Shown piece by piece: positions 23,175 to 36,800 of a DNA stretch of 64,000 bases. Source of the stretch: Arenicola marina (taxonomy: Eukaryota; Annelida; Polychaeta; Arenicolidae); contig OZ025263.1 in NCBI GenBank assembly GCA_964019135.1, positions 32,094,133-32,158,132 on the forward strand, read 5' to 3'. Each line of letters starts with the position of its first letter. The stretch's first letter is position 1. The notes beneath the pieces are model-generated. The model had not been told where the DNA came from. It did no database searches and worked only from the letters and a program-made list of their open reading frames with translations. The position numbers were made by a program, and so were the translations under genes.

Positions 23175-25312
23175 TATATTTACATATTTTGAGATTTATA
23201 CGTTATGCCCATTCAGCTGATATGGGGCTATTGCACAACGTCTCACAATGATGTCTAGCAGCAAGCGACAGGTTCAATCCCATGGCGCTTCAATAGCTCC
23301 CTGCGTGAATGGCTATTGTGGGCAGCAAGCAGTCGGGGACGGTCATGTGGAACTGAGGAGGGTCGGGGTGTGACGGTTTGGGGGGGGGGGGGTGGGGGGC
23401 AATGGTGGCGGGGTGGGTGTTGTAACTAGGGTTGCCGGCTTGTCGCTGTCCCATGCCAATAGAATTGTCGAGGTACGGTTGCGAAGGAGCGGACTGGGGG
23501 TGGGGGCGTGGGGTGGATGGAGCGGGCGAGGGGGGGGGGGGGGGGCGGGGCAGTGAGTGAGAATATGACCTTGCGTTGGGTGCCCACGTATAGACCGGCG
23601 TAGGTGTGTATATGTGCATGAAGACATGCTCACCTATGATATTTTCTCAGACCTTTTGAATGGACCCAGACGGGACAATAGAATCTATAGAGGCAGACTG
23701 ACTATAGGGCTGGGCCGGCTGCGCGAGGTCCTTGCCTGGGCCTGGGCCTGGGACCGGGGGTTCGGTGTGGGTATCACCTCTATAGGGCCTCGTGGCCGGC
23801 CCTGGGGTGGAGAGCTATTGGGGAGTTCTCGTGCGTGTCTCCGGCGGCGAAGTAACACGGTCATCTCGTGCGAGCCACATGAAAGGACACTATATATACT
23901 TGGGAGACGACGGGACAACTGGCCCTGCCATCCCCCCCCCGCCCCTTCTCCCCCACTCCCACTTCTCCGTCCTTTCCCACTCCAGTCCTCTGTCTTACAT
24001 TCTGTCTGTCATCGTCTCCGTTTCTTCTTAAAGCTGTTGGTATATTTTGGTCAATCTCACCCCCTCTCTTTCTCTCTCTATCATTGTTATTTTCCCGTTC
24101 TGATGAATTCGCCGCCTTTTTAATTTTAATCCGCCGCAGTCCCATACCAGAGCGCTCCTACCGGCGTGACGTCACAGGCTTGCCGATCAAGTTCATAATG
24201 TAACTTGTTTGGGTGGGAGACTCCTTTGATGAATCACTGTGTCAACCTATGACAGGTTGACAGGGTGTGTAAAACTGTGACCGTTTGACAGGCCTTGTAC
24301 GTCCGTTCGCATGAGAAGAATATGGTTGTGTATATCCTGTATATGGAGCGGGCGGCTGGCGGAGGGTGGTGGGGCGGTTGTGGAGGGGGGGGGGGCTAAG
24401 TGGGGGTCTAGTTACCGAGTGTAAAACATTTGTAACTATATTCTACGTGTGCGTCAATTCGGCGATAATCAATTCGGTTGGGAAACGTCCCTGCGTACGA
24501 CTCCACATAGCTATACTGTAAGCGAGTACTTTACTACTGGCTCAAACAGCATTTGCCTTAGGCAGAAAGTAGAAATGAGAGGCACAGATATTGCAGGCGG
24601 TAGCTATGGCCTTCACGATCAACATACAGACTGAAATAGATGGTGACTTTAACACCACGGGTTAACCGCCGTAACTCTAATCGCACGCCCTGTGTGTTCA
24701 AAACCCCGAGTCAGGCAGGAAGTTAAAAGCCGCAATTCTACCTCCAGGGGTTGTGAATAGACGACTATATTTCTCCCGCGAGTGTGCACGACGGCATGGC
24801 GAGGGTTGACTATGATAAGTGACAGGGAGGACATTAGCGAAAACAGTCCCCACCACCAACAAAGTCATTTTGAGCCCCCCTGTGATATGTACCGAAAGTA
24901 TATTTATGTAATTCCATTTCTTCTTCATTGTAGCTGCACATATTTCACCAACCGCGCTCCCGCCTTCACCCCTTCTCCATCCCCACAGGCGCCCATAAGT
25001 GAATCGCTGTGACTAAGTGCAGCGAAATCAGGGGTCTGGGGTAGGGTACACTAGATGATGCATAGGGCTCCTGTCCTTGAGATGTCCCAGAGGTTCTGCA
25101 GTCGCATCGCCTGTATGACCCCTGCGGGGTAGGGGTTGGGTGGAAGCAGGGTGTAAAGGACCGGTGTGGGGTGTTAGAGGGGGGATTGGGTGTAAGGGGA
25201 GGGAGGGGTGTAAGAGGAAGCGGGAGGGGGAGTGTAAGGGGGGGGTCGGTCGCGGATGGTTGGCGCCTTGGTCAAAGAATCCCCCCCTCGTCGCCCTCCT
25301 CCGCAATACGCA
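23175..25312. other. Spacer with G-rich and C-rich tracts
   Basis: Poly-G tracts at about 23380 and 23530-23550 and a C-rich run at about 23930 dominate parts of this stretch. A 169-codon open frame at 23614-24123 is of mixed low complexity and has no recognisable domain. No exon is supported. Confidence 0.45.
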
Positions 25313-25498
25313 CTCATATCCTACAGCATAAGGTCAGGCTGTAACATCCTCATATCTTACAGTATAAGGTCAGGCTGTAACATACTCATATCCTACAGCA
25401 TAAGGTCAGGCTGTAACATACTCATATCCTACAGCATAAGGTCAGGCTGTAACATACTCATATCCTACAGCATAAGGTCAGGCTGTAACATACTCATA
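25313..25498. repeat. 36-bp tandem repeat, five copies
   Basis: The unit is ctcatatcctacagcataag followed by gtcaggctgtaacata. Copies are near identical, with the first two slightly diverged, so the expansion looks recent. The 12-codon reading (ISYSIRSGCNIL) sits in a 101-codon frame without other support. Confidence 0.95.
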
Positions 25499-27550
25499 GT
25501 TGACTGGGACTGGTTGGGCGTCAAACCTGCTATGCCACCGACAGCAACATATTTGCATTGAATAGAAGATATGGTCAATTTCGATCGTACACTTTATTGT
25601 TTCTCTGCCGCAGTTCTTTCTGTTGATCCTGTGTAGACTCATAAGAGACCCTGGTATAACAGTGAAACACGTGGACGACTAAAGTCTGATACAGTCGTCC
25701 GCTGCGCACCCACAACCGGGGAAAAAAACGTGAAATCGTGCCCCCCACCCCCTGCACATTCCTCCTTCTTCACAGTCCACTTGGCCAGTATGATGACCCT
25801 GTATCAGGCAATAGAGCACGTTGGTAAAATGACCTAGTTGAATAATGCCTTACCTTATACTTTTAATTAGTACAGCATTAATCGGCCGGTGGATAGACCG
25901 AAATAATACGACAGGCTGAATGGGAAAGTGTGGTACGTTCCCACAGGGTCGTACCCCCCCGGCGGGAGGTGGGGGGAGGCGGGGACTCTATTATAGAAAT
26001 TATGTGGAGAGGTTCCGCGGCCCCGGCGAGGGGTGGGGAGGGGGTGGGGGTGGGGGCTCTATTATACAAATCTGGTGGTGGGGGGGGGGGAGGGGGGTTC
26101 AGCAGGGGGCCTTGATGCCTGAGAGAGCGGATATTCGTGAATATTTTAACGAATATTTTAAAACTTGCGACAGGGGTGGGGGGGTGGGGGGCTATGAAAA
26201 TGTGCGTTTATGCATAGAGCGGGTTGCCGCGAACAAATATCCCGAGCGGATTTTAGCGGTAAAACGCCCCGACTGAGCGGATTTTGGCGGTGAATAAGGG
26301 GAGGCTTAGCCGTGGAACCCCACCATCCAAACCCAGCAATGTATTATGTACAACCCCGCCCGCCCCCCCCTTTCCCCGGGGGTCGAACGGTCACACCCAC
26401 AGGAAGCCCCAATCCAAGTCTGTCTTTCCTCAAGCTTAGTTAGGGCGGGTTGAGACATATCATGGTGGTGCGAGCCCTGGGCACGTATTCAAACTTCGAA
26501 ACATCCGGGTCTTAATTTTTCGCCGAGCTCGTTCATATAATATCCTGCTAGAGGGCGAAAATATTCGAACGTTTTTCGAACTGCACTTGGGGCATATTTC
26601 GCGAAACCAATTTCACAATTAGTGTCCCGGTAAGTTTCGCATAATAATGCGGGACTTCAGGCGACCACGTTCCCATGTTATGTGACAATAATCGCCTAGC
26701 TATATATATATATGTATATAAGTACATAATTTTTGTCCTCTCCATCATACCAATGACAGCCACATTGCTTTCTTTCACAATGGCGGCGGAAATTCCTTTA
26801 CGACAATGCAGCCAGTCACCCGTGTCCACATCCTCTGACGGCAATGGCGCCTCCATGGAGTCCCCCCCCCCCCTCTCCACCCAACCAACCCGACCCCACC
26901 TTCCCACCACCACCAACACGTATACTTACACGCCACACCCTTCATATGCTTATCCCGTCATTGCGCAAACATATTCTCCTCACTCGGGGCATGCAATCCG
27001 CTATTTAATTGTGTGGATGGAAGCGGAGAAAAATACTATTGCTGCACAGTTGAATGTTATTCGCTGCTTACCGTTTGGGCTCCTGCCCGGGCCCTGTCTA
27101 TTCAGGAGAACCCTATTGAATTGCTCCACTCTAAAGCCGGGTATATGCCCCGGTTTTTTTTCTTCATTCTGACAGTAAACATGTTACGTGCATATCGCAT
27201 TTACCTGTTCGTCGGCTCTTTGAGGGCAACCCGGAGAGGAGGTTGGGGGGGGGGAGCAATCAGGCAGACATATATTCCCTCCCAATTGACGTTTTTTTTT
27301 GCTTCTTTCTCCGGAAAAGAAACCTTGCATTTTCTTTCAAATTGCTCATGTGAGACTGAAAAATGATATATATTCTCAAATTGCAGATCTTAACCATATA
27401 CTCCTGTGTAAACCTATAATGTTGACATAATTAACATCCATTTTGTTTGGCTGTCAGAAATCTGTTTTGTATACTTCATTGAACCCAAAATCTTTCTCAC
27501 GCAGGCCACGAAGACTCGTACATTTCTCTCACTCTTCTTTCGCCATGTAT
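25499..27550. other. Spacer, one weak exon-like frame
   Basis: G-rich tracts lie at 25963-26100 and 26178-26195. Near 26224-26295 a short imperfect tandem repeat (gagcggattttagcggt) occurs. At 26780 ATGGCGGCGG opens a frame running to 27172 in a start-like context, but the peptide has no recognised domain and crosses a poly-C tract, so it is not called as a gene. Confidence 0.4.
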
Positions 27551-27554
27551 GGCG

Positions 27555-28600
27555 TAGGCGGCATGGGCTAGTGTCAGACATGGCACGGGCTAGTGCTAGA
27601 CATGGCAAAGGCTAGTGCTAGACATAGCACGGGCTAGTGTTAGACATGGCACGGGCTAATGTTAGACATGGCACGGGCTAGTGTTAGACATGGCACGGGC
27701 TAGTGTTAGACATGGCACGGGCTAGTGTCAGACATGGCATGGGCTAGTGTCAGACATGGCACGGGCTAGTGTCAGGCTAGTGTTAGACATGGCATGGGCT
27801 AGTGTTAGACATGGCACGGGCTAGTGTTAGACATGGCACGGGCTAGTGTTAGACATGGCACGGGCTAGTGTTAGACATGGCACGGGCTAGTGTCAGACAT
27901 GGCACGGGCTAGTGTTAGACATGGCACGGGCTAGTGTTAGACATGGCATGGGCTAGTGTTAGACATGGCACGGGCTAGTGTTAGACATGGCATGGGCTAG
28001 TGTTAGACATGGCACGGGCTAGTGTTAGACATGGCACGGGCTAGTGTTAGACATGGCACAGGCTAGTGTTAGACATGGCATGGGCTAGTGTTAGACATGG
28101 CACGGGCTAGTGTTAGACATGGAACGGGCTACTGTCAGACATGGCGCGGGCTAGTGTTAGACATGGCATGGGCTAGTGTTAGACATGGCACGGGCTAGTG
28201 TTAGACATGGAACGGGCTAGTGTCAGAAATGGCGCGAGCTAGTGTTAGACATGGCACGGGCTAGTGTTAGACATGGCACGGGCTAGTGTTAGACATGGCA
28301 CGGGCTAGTGTTAGACATGGCACGGGCTAGTGTTAGACATGGTACGGGCTAGTGTTAGACATGGCATAGGCTAATGTTAGACAAGGCATGGGCTAATGTT
28401 AGACATGGCACGGGCTAGTGTTAGACAAGGCATGGGCTAGTGTTAGACATGGCACGGGCTAGTGTTAGACAAGGCATGGGCTAGTGTTAGGCAAGGCATG
28501 GGCTAGTTTTAGGCAAGGCATGGGCTAATGTTAGACATGGCACGGGCTAGTGTTAGACAAGGCATGGGCTAGTGTTACACATGGGCTAGTGTTACACAAG
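27555..28600. repeat. 22-bp minisatellite (gggctagtgttagacatggc), about 47 copies
   Basis: The unit is gggctagtgttagacatggc plus ac. Copies differ at a few positions: ttag/tcag, cac/cat, and atgg/aagg in the right part. One unit is truncated near 27771. The aaggcatgggcta variant is confined to about 28380-28570, showing local spread. Since 22 is not divisible by three, no long frame survives. Confidence 0.95.
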
Positions 28601-28944
28601 GCAAATCAATCGGTTAGGCAAAGTTAAGTTAATAAACGGCAATGCATGCGCTAGACATCAACACGTTGACAGGTTATTCGACTTTGCTATTTACCTGTCA
28701 GTCACGTTTTTTGTCATTCGTTTAATGATTATTTACCTATTAGACCTGATTATTCTACAATTAGGCGCGATTAGACCCAAAGCTACAGCGCCTGCTACAG
28801 TTTGCGCGCCGCTACGTTACATTTCCTTGCCGCTGTGGTTCCCCCCATATTCATGAAATCATGGTTACGTATTGCTACGGTAACAAACAAAATATTGAAC
28901 CGGTATTCATATATATATAATAGTTATATATATAAGTGTAACGG

Positions 28945-29030
28945 TGGGGACCGATTTGGTATCGGTGGGAGTCGAACTCACAATATCTTGATATCTACCT
29001 AATGGGCTTCAATGGTGATCCCTCGTGCCG
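28945..29030 (-). mobile_element. tRNA-like sequence, possible SINE head
   Basis: On the minus strand, gtgagttcgactccca fits a B-box (GGTTCGANTCC-like) and gcccattaggtag upstream weakly resembles an A-box. No cloverleaf with paired acceptor ends is evident, so it is not a tRNA gene. A second isolated B-box-like gggttcgattc lies on the + strand near 29388 without a clear A-box. Confidence 0.3.
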
Positions 29031-29758
29031 AGGGCAATACAAATAGATTCACTGGTACACATGGTCTATATGTGTATATACCATGGGTTTTTAAAGGAAA
29101 TTGACTTAAGGGAACACGGGGTTGACCTGTAGCATGTATATATCTATATACTACATATATTTAGCTTTTAACTAGAAGATAATATGGCTAAGGTTAATAT
29201 AAGTAATTGGTTAAATGTCTGCACAAGCCATATCGATTTGTAACTGTCTCCTTAAGCTCTAAACATGGGATTATCCAGTGTTTGCGTCCCCCCCCCGCTC
29301 TCCCGCCCCCAATCCTCCCTCCTCCCATAATTTCCTTCAGGTGGCCTCCTCGTGTTATTCGTTAGGAGAATGAGAACTCAAACAGTCGCGGGTTCGATTC
29401 TTCACCATGATACGTGGTAAAACGCAACTTATCCAGAGACATTGCTGGACCAAACAGATGTCACTTCCAAGTTGGAGCTCACGAAATGCACTATCTATTA
29501 AAATAAATGGTACTCGTGAGTCATGCGTGAGCTATGTTGAAACAACGGTTGGCCCTAACAAGGAAGAACAACGGCCGTACTTAATCCTTGTGTGTAAACC
29601 CAAAATAAAATATAACCCAAAAGCCACCCATTCCGTTATTTAGAGTACTCCCCCCCCCCCCGCCCCGCCACACACCCCTTATTTAAAATCAAGAATCAAA
29701 ATCTGGTACCGTACTTGGAATAAGTTATACTTAATATATTGTTTTTAATCCTCGACAG
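29031..29758. other. Upstream flank of the mucin-like gene
   Basis: AT-rich DNA with poly-C tracts near 29288 and 29650. The last bases (tttttaatcctcgacag, ending 29758) look like a 3' splice site, so an untranslated exon may lie upstream. No TATA box or start site is clear. The 78-codon frame at 29407-29643 has no recognisable domain. Confidence 0.45.
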
Positions 29759-29777
29759 ATTTTCGACTTTTCGTTCG

Positions 29778-30807
29778 ATGTGTGCCAAGTTGCGGCTGAG
29801 AGGAAAGATGCCTGGGGACCAGGGGACATCACATACTAGCATGACCAAGGGGGCGGCGAACAACTGCCACGCCCCCGGCGAAACCACACGGATTGCGGCG
29901 GCTGCAGGCGCTCTCTCTCCAGCCGGGCCCCCCTCCGGGGACACGGGGACCCGCTGGATGGAGGAAGCAACCGCGCAACAGGGACATACGCTCTCCACCC
30001 ACCATTGTGCCCGAAATAACAACAACAAGGGCCGTGTTAAGTACAAAGACCACTCCGAGCGGTGGCGCCACCAAGCGGTGAAGTCTAGCGACGGCGGTAA
30101 CGGTGCCAATCCGGAAGGGGTCACGGTAGGTGACTTGGGATTGGCGCTCGGATCACTGCCGGGTGTGAGCGGGACCGGACGCGGCTTGGAGTCCCGGGGG
30201 GGACTCGTCACGCGGCCCCGGGGACGGGCGGGCAGAAGGACAAGAGGACTTGGCCTACGACCCGTGGCTCTTCTGGCGGTGGTGCTGGGGCTCCTAATGA
30301 TGCTCAGCCCCGCGGCGGCCAAGAAGAACAGCCAATCTGTCGGTGGGGGAATCCCACAGCCGTCCGCCGCCCAACTGTACATCGACCGTCGCGACTTACA
30401 CCACCAAGACACTACACTCCAACACCACAAGGACATAACCGACACCGGGACGGACACTGTCACCCATCGCCGGAAACTCGAGGATCCGGAAGACGCGGGA
30501 GGGACCCGTGGCGACCAGGATGTCCAGGATGCCGGGCTGGATTATCTGGAGCAGGATTGGGGGATCCGCTCCGGAAAATCACAGGCCGCTGGCGATGTGG
30601 ATGCCACCGCCACCGATGCCGCCGACGTCGCCGCCGCCTTCCTGAAGCTTGTCAAGGCTCACGATCACGTGATCTGCACGGACGCCAGTCTGCCCGACCT
30701 GTTCACGCAGGCCAAGCGACAGCGGCTCCGTCGGGATTCGGAGGCTCGTCTGGCCTCTGATGGGGCCCGTGGTCACATCAATTTCTCACCGAAATTGGAC
30801 TACGAAG
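29778..30807 (+). CDS. Mucin-like gene exon 1: basic N-terminus and hydrophobic segment
   Basis: The exon probably starts after the acceptor ending at 29758. The first ATG in frame is at 29778 and a second at 29808 (aaagATGc) has an A at -3; either may be used. Residues about 135-161 are Gly/Arg-rich ([12 protein letters not shown]), followed by hydrophobic [20 protein letters not shown] at 162-181. Basic residues before the segment suggest N-in topology, so a type II signal-anchor or a very long signal peptide cut after AAA. Downstream is charged and acidic, with one cysteine (VICTD), then RLRR at 316-319, which fits R-X-[KR]-R. The donor is gaag|GTAAGC at 30808. The exon is GC-rich unlike its flanks. 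I recognise no domain. Confidence 0.75.
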
Positions 30808-33800
30808 GTAAGCAAATGATATACGCGAACTGTTAACTCTTTAAATTCAAAGTGTTGCTTCATAGCTTCACATTTTAGTATTCACTGGTGTTATTTCCAC
30901 ACAAAAAAAACCGAAATTATAGAAATATAATGATACTTGATGGGTCTTAAAATGACCAAACTAATTAACCGTGTTGACTGATTCCTGCCGTATAAGACAA
31001 TGATTGTAACCGATTGTTCAGTGGTAGTTCGCTATTCGAATGTTCCCTGTATTTTGTGCCTTAACAGGAGTGGTGTTCAAGGGACGACGTCTGCTGGCCT
31101 GTGAGTACACACTAGTTTGCAATGATCCGTCAAACCATCCCCGACGTGCCGACATGTCGTTGGCATATGTGTGGCGCTTAATGTGCTTAACGCTTTATCG
31201 TTATTAACCAGTAACTTTGTCATATATGTAAATACAATAATGCCATTTCAAGGGATTCATGTATTTAACGGTAACAGACTAAGTTTCTTGTGAATTTGTG
31301 ACGTATCTCCAGTAAAAGTTAGAGTGCATTCTGTTGGCGTCTGACCGTCAGCTTTATACGTGATAATAATATCACGATGACAGGAAAAATTATGAGCCTA
31401 GATGGTCTGAATCCCTTGAAATCTTACTCTTTCGAGTGTGAATTAACCGCTAATAACTGTTGTGTAATAATATCACTGCCGACTTAGAACTTTGAACACG
31501 CGTAGAAGTTAATTATACTAATGGCATGATTTATACCTGACTTGAGTTTAACTGCATTATCGCTAACGCCTAATATGCTTTACAGTAGGTGTCTAACGTA
31601 TAGCACAGGCATTTAGCTTAACGCTATAGATTTTAGCGTTTGTGCCAAAGCATATTAATATATCTAATCATATAATCTAAGCTAATGAATGTCTAATCGT
31701 GCTTATTGCTTATTAAACAATGTATTACATTAATTTAGATTTTGCGTTGGTCACTAGCAATCCATACCAAGTGCAGATGGTGAATCATTTGCTCTTAGAT
31801 TTGAGGCCACCGGTATATTTCAATCAATGTTGTGTTGTCCCAGGGGCATCTTTGTTTGGATTTTCTGGGGGGTTTATGCAATATATTGAGGATAACGTAT
31901 CAATATAGGGAGTGAATACAGCAGTATCAATTCTACCCCACCTGTTCCATTGCACGGTGCTTACAAAGAGTAACCGTAACTTCAATCTCACCACGGCATC
32001 AAGATGCACTGGATTAGGCTAGTGACCAAAGCGATAATTGCACCTTAGATCCGTAGAAAAATGCCACTAACCATTAATTCCAGCTTCAACTACTCAACCG
32101 ACAACCACAGCTGTCACAACGCCGGCCGTAACCACAGCTGCGCCTACCACAGTAGCGGCAACAACCACACCTCCAACCACAACAACTGTTCCAACCACAG
32201 CTGCACCAACCACAGCTGCGCCAACCACAGTAGCGGCAACAACCACACCTCCAACCACAACAACTGTTCCAACCACAGCTGCACCAACCACAGCTGCACC
32301 AACCACAGTAGCGGCAACAACCACACCTCCCACCACAACAACTGTTCCACCCACAGCTGCACCAACCACAGCTGCACCTACCACGGTAGCGGCAACAACC
32401 ACACCTCCAACCACAACAACTGTTCCAACCACAGCTGCACCAACCACAGCTGCGCCAACCACAGTAGCGGCAACAACCACACCTCCAACCACAACAACTG
32501 TTCCAACCACAGCTGCACCAACCACAGCTGCACCAACCACAGTAGCGGCAACAACCACACCTCCCACCACAACAACTGTTCCAACCACAGCTGCACCAAC
32601 CACAGCTGCACCTACCACGGTAGCGGCAACAACCACACCTCCAACCACAACAACTGTTCCAACCACAGCTGCAACAACCACAGCTGCACCAACCACAGTT
32701 GCGGCAACAACCACACCTCCAACCACAACAACTGTTCCAACCACAGCTGCACCAACCACAACTGCACCAACCACAGTTGCGGCAACAACCACACCTCCAA
32801 CCACAACAACTGTTCCAACCACAGCTGCACCTACCACAGCTGCACCAACCACAGTAGCGGCAACAACCACACCTCCAACCACAACGACTGTTCCAACCAC
32901 AGCTGCACCAACCACAACTGCACCAACCACAGTTGCGGCAACAACCACACCTCCAACCACAACAACTGTTCCAACCACAGCTGCACCAACCACAGCTGCG
33001 CCAACCACAGTAGCGGCAACAACCACACCTCCAACCACAACAACTGTTCCAACCACAGCTGCAACAACCACAGCTGCACCAACCACAGTTGCGGCAACAA
33101 CCACACCTCCAACCACAACGACTGTTCCAACCACAGCTGCACCAACCACAACTGCACCAACCACAGTTGCGGCAACAACCACACCTCCAACCACAACAAC
33201 TGTTCCAACCACAGCTGCACCTACCACAGCTGCACCAACCACAGTAGCGGCAACAACCACACCTCCAACCACAACAACTGTTCCAACCACAGCTGCACCA
33301 ACTACAGCTGGTCCAACAGCTGCACCAACGACCACCACAGTTCCCACAACAGTTGCACCAACCACCGCTGGTCCAACAGCTGCACCAACCACAGCTGGTC
33401 CATTAGCTGCACCAACCACCACAACAGTTCCCACAACAGCTGCACCAACCACTGCTGGTCCAACAGCTGCACCAACCACAGCTGGTCCAACAGCTGCCCC
33501 AACCACCACAACAGTTCCCACAACAGCTGCACCAACCACTGCTGGTCCAACAGCGGCACCAACTACAGCTGGTCCAACAGCTGCACCAACGACCACAACA
33601 GTTCCCACAACAGCTGCACCAACCACTGCTGGTCCAACAGTTGCACCAACCACAGCTGGTCCAACAGCTGCACCAACCACCACAACAGTTCCCACAACAG
33701 CTGCACCAACCACTGCTGGTCCAACAGCTGCACCAACCACAGCTGGTCCAACAGCTGCCCCAACCACCACAACAGTTCCCACAACAGCTGCACCAACCAC

Positions 33801-36800
33801 TGCTGGTCCAACAGCGGCACCAACTACAGCTGGTCCAACAGCTGCACCAACGACCACAACAGTTCCCACAACAGCTGCACCAACCACCACTGGTCCAACA
33901 GCTGCATCAACCACAGCTGGTCCAATAGCTGCACCAACCACCACAACAGTTCCCACAACAGCTGCACCAACCACTGCTGGTCCAACAGCTGCACCAACCA
34001 CAGCTGGTCCAACAGCTGCACCAACCACCACAATAGTTCCCACAACAGCTGCACCAACCACCGCTGGTCCAACAGCTGCACCAACCACAGCTGGTCCAAC
34101 AGCTGCACCAACCACCACAACAGTTCCCACAACAGCTGCACCAACCACTGCTGGTCCAACAGCTGCACCAACCACAGCTGGTCCAACAGCTGCACCAACC
34201 ACCACAACAGTTCCCACAACAGCTGCACCAACCACAGCTGGTCCAACAGCTGCACCAACAACGGCCGTTGTTACTACTACTATCTCTGCCGTTACTGCAG
34301 CAACGCTAGCTGTACCTTTATCAACATCATCGTTGCCAACTGTACCGGCAACGACGGTTGTTACCACATCTCCTGCAACCGCAACCCCTATAACCATTAC
34401 TGAGACAACCGCGACACCCACAACCACTACTCCTACAACCACAACTCCCACAACCACAGCTCCCACAACCACAACTCCCACAACCACAACTCCCACAACC
34501 ACAACTCCCACAACCACAACACCGACAACCACAACTCCCACAACCACAACTCCCACAACCACAACTCCCACAACCACAACACCGACAACCACAACTCCCA
34601 CAACCACAACACCAACAACGACCACTGAAACAACCACAACACCCACAACCACAACTCCCACAACCACAACTCCCACAACCACAACTCCCACAACCACAAC
34701 TCCCACAACCACAACACCAACAACGACCACTGAAACAACCACTACTCCCACAACCACAACTCCCACAACCACAACACCCACAACCACAACTCCCACAACC
34801 ACAACTCCCACAACCACAACTCCCACAACCACAACTCCCACAACCACAGCTCCCACAACCACAACTCCCACAACAACAACTCCCACAACCACAACTCCTA
34901 CAACTACAAATCCGACAACCACAACTCCGACAACCACAACTCCGACAACCACTACTCCTACAACTACAACTCCCACAACCACAACTCCAACCACGACCAC
35001 TGAAACAACCACAACTCCCACAACCACAACTCCCACAACCACAACTCCCACAACCACAACTCCCACAACCACAACTCCCACAACCACAACTCCCACAACT
35101 CCCACTGAAACAACCACAACACCCACAACCACCACTCCTACAACCACAACTCCCACAACCACAACTCCCACAACCACAACTCCCACAACCACAACTCCCA
35201 CAACCACAACTCCCACAACCACAACTCCCACAACCACAACTCCCACAACGACCACTGAAACAACCACAACACCCACAACCACTACTCCTACAACTACAAC
35301 TCCAACAACCACAACTCCTACAACTACAACTCCGACAACCACAACTCCAACAACGACCACTGAAACAACCACAACACCAACAACTACTACTCCTACAACT
35401 ACAACTCCGACAACCACAACTCCAACAACGACCACTGAAACAACCACAACACCAACAACCACAACTCCTACAACTACAACTTCCACAACCACAGCTCCCA
35501 CAACCACAACTCCCACAACCACAACTCCCACAACCACAACTCCCACAACCACAACTCCCACAACCACAACTCCCACAACGACCACTGAAACAACCACAAC
35601 ACCAACAACCACAAAACTCACAACCACTACTCCTACAACTACAACGCCAACAACCACAACGCCCACAACCACAGCGGAAACAACTACTTTTCCAACTACA
35701 ACCGAAACAACCACCGAATTAACAACGACAGAAACAACGACAGATCAAACTGCAACCCAAACTACAACACTCCCAACTACAACTGAAACAACCACCGAAT
35801 TAACAACAACCGAGACAACTACTGATCAAACTACAACCCAAAGCACAACGGAAACAACTACTGTTCCAACTACAACCAAAACAACCACCGAATTAACAAC
35901 GACAGAAACAGCCACAGATCAAACTACAACGGAAACCACAACACTCCCAACTACAACTGAAACAACCACCGAATTAACAACGACAGAAACAACTACAGAT
36001 CAAACTACAACGGAAACAACTACATTCCCAACTACAACTGAAACAACAACCGAATTAACAACAACTGAAACAACTACTGATCAAACTACAACACAAACCA
36101 CAACGGAAACCACTACAGTTCCAACTACAACTGAAACAACTACTGATCAAAGTACAACCGAAACTTCAACGGAAGCAACTACTGTTCCAACTACCACTGG
36201 AACCACAACGGAAACAACAACATTCCCAACTACAACTGAAACTACAACAGAATTAACAACGACAGAAACAACTACAGATCAAACTACAACGGAAACAACT
36301 ACATTCCCAACTACAACTGAAACAACAACCGAATTAACAACAACTGAAACAACTACTGATCAAACTACAACACAAACCACAACGGAAACCACTACAGTTC
36401 CAACTACAACTGAAACAACTACTGATCAAAGTACAACCGAAACTTCAACGGAAGCAACTACTGTTCCAACTACCACTGGAACCACAACGGAAACAACAAC
36501 ACTCCCAACTACAACTGAAACTACAACAGAATTAACAACGACAGAAACAACTACAGATCAAACTACAACGGAAACAACTACATTCCCAACTACAACTGAA
36601 ACAACAACCGAATTAACAACAACTGAAACAACTACTGATCAAACTACAACACAAACCACAACGGAAACCACTACAGTTCCAACTACAACTGAAACAACTA
36701 CTGATCAAAGTACAACCAAAACTTCAACGGAAGCAACTACTGTTCCAACTACCACTGGAACCACAACGGAAACAACAACATTCCCAACTACAACTGAAAC

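Noticed and set aside
26780-27172. Possible first exon starting ATGGCGGCGG
   Set aside because: The start context is attractive, but the peptide crosses a poly-C tract and has no known domain or clear donor.
27555-28600. CRISPR-like array
   Set aside because: The repeats are contiguous without unique spacers and the window is eukaryotic; the same holds for the other arrays.
29696-30463. 255-codon minus-strand frame opposite exon 1
   Set aside because: GC-rich exon 1 leaves several frames open; only the + frame connects to downstream exons in phase.
32061-34403. 780-codon + strand frame rich in Asn, His, Ser and Cys
   Set aside because: It is a shifted reading of the same repeats, crosses the splice acceptor at 32083 and ends where the Thr-rich frame continues.
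32094-35714. 1,206-codon minus-strand Val/Gly-rich open frame
   Set aside because: It is the exact complement of the mucin exon in codon register; repeats of ACN and CCN codons have no antisense stops. The + strand frame has matching splice sites and phase, the minus frame does not.
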